In this document: one piece after another, positions 4,980 through 5,028 of the stretch
Numbering within the stretch: the first letter of the stretch is position 1
Layout: each line of letters opens with the position of its first letter
Assembly (NCBI GenBank): GCA_041639705.1
Contig: JBEQBT010000250.1
Coordinates: 1-5,028 of the forward strand
From: JARDZI01 sp041639705
Lineage (GTDB): Bacteria; Bacillota; Clostridia; Clostridiales; Caloramatoraceae
Length of the DNA: 5,028 nt
Direction of reading: 5' to 3'
Translations under genes and position numbers: made by a program
Notes under the pieces: model-generated
The model's database searches: none
Seen by the model: only the letters and a program-made list of their open reading frames with translations
What the model was told of the DNA's origin: nothing

Positions 4980-5028
4980 ATGGAATCTGCAGTAAAGTAT
5001 GAACTAATAAAACAATGTAAACAATCGG
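4980..5028 (+). CDS. tgt: tRNA-guanine transglycosylase, N-terminal fragment
   Basis: Only 16 codons fit before the window ends: MESAVKYELIKQCKQS, plus one base. The pattern matches the start of bacterial Tgt (Bacillus Tgt reads IRYEFIKECKQTGARLG), and tgt is the usual gene after queA. Tgt swaps guanine 34 of GUN-anticodon tRNAs for preQ1, supplying the substrate for QueA. An in-frame ATG at 4977 would add one methionine but lies too close to the ribosome binding site. The gene is cut by the contig edge and nothing suggests it is broken. The catalytic region lies outside the window. Confidence 0.85.
   Translation, partial: MESAVKYELIKQCKQS

Noticed and set aside
5021..5028. Adapter sequence at the right edge (ends ATCGG, which begins like an adapter reverse complement)
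   Set aside because: The last bases read in frame as Tgt codons for KQS followed by the G of an expected glycine, so they are native sequence cut by the window end.

Overview
The window is an AT-rich, all-plus-strand piece of a Gram-positive, probably spore-forming, Clostridia-like chromosome. The evidence is the low-GC, AGA/ATA-rich codon use, strong AGGAGG/AGGTGA-type ribosome binding sites, a complete ruvC (which Bacillus lacks) beside ruvA and ruvB, and a protein with a BofC-like C-terminal region. Bacillus carries bofC in the matching position, upstream of ruvA-ruvB-queA-tgt. No species call is possible from this evidence.

Layout: bases 1-17 match the 3' end of the Illumina read-2 adapter, so native sequence starts at about base 18. 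A complete yebC (44-787) follows, then a hairpin that may end its transcript. The gap after it (788-925) carries overlapping AT-rich palindromes and a good candidate forespore (sigma-F/sigma-G) promoter. This promoter faces a membrane-anchored BofC-like gene (926-1495). The next gap (1496-1801) holds a long weak stem-loop at the BofC-like stop codon, a GC-rich palindrome that doubles as a plausible terminator inside longer imperfect inverted repeats, and an extended -10 promoter for ruvC. Then come ruvC (1802-2296), ruvA (2306-2896), ruvB (2906-3907), queA (3944-4969) and the first 16 codons of tgt (from 4980), cut by the end of the window.

Function: RuvA, RuvB and RuvC form the Holliday-junction branch-migration and resolution machine. 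Tgt and QueA perform consecutive steps of queuosine modification of tRNA. YebC belongs to the YebC/TACO1 family, now linked mainly to translation. The signals suggest three transcription units: yebC; the BofC-like gene, possibly forespore-specific; and ruvCAB-queA-tgt. At three of the four junctions in the last unit the ribosome binding site is built partly from the preceding stop codon.

The gene content is conventional, and I see no new multi-gene system. The points worth a second look are the sporulation-type promoter in front of the BofC-like gene, the GC-rich palindrome in the ruvC upstream region, and the adapter remnant.
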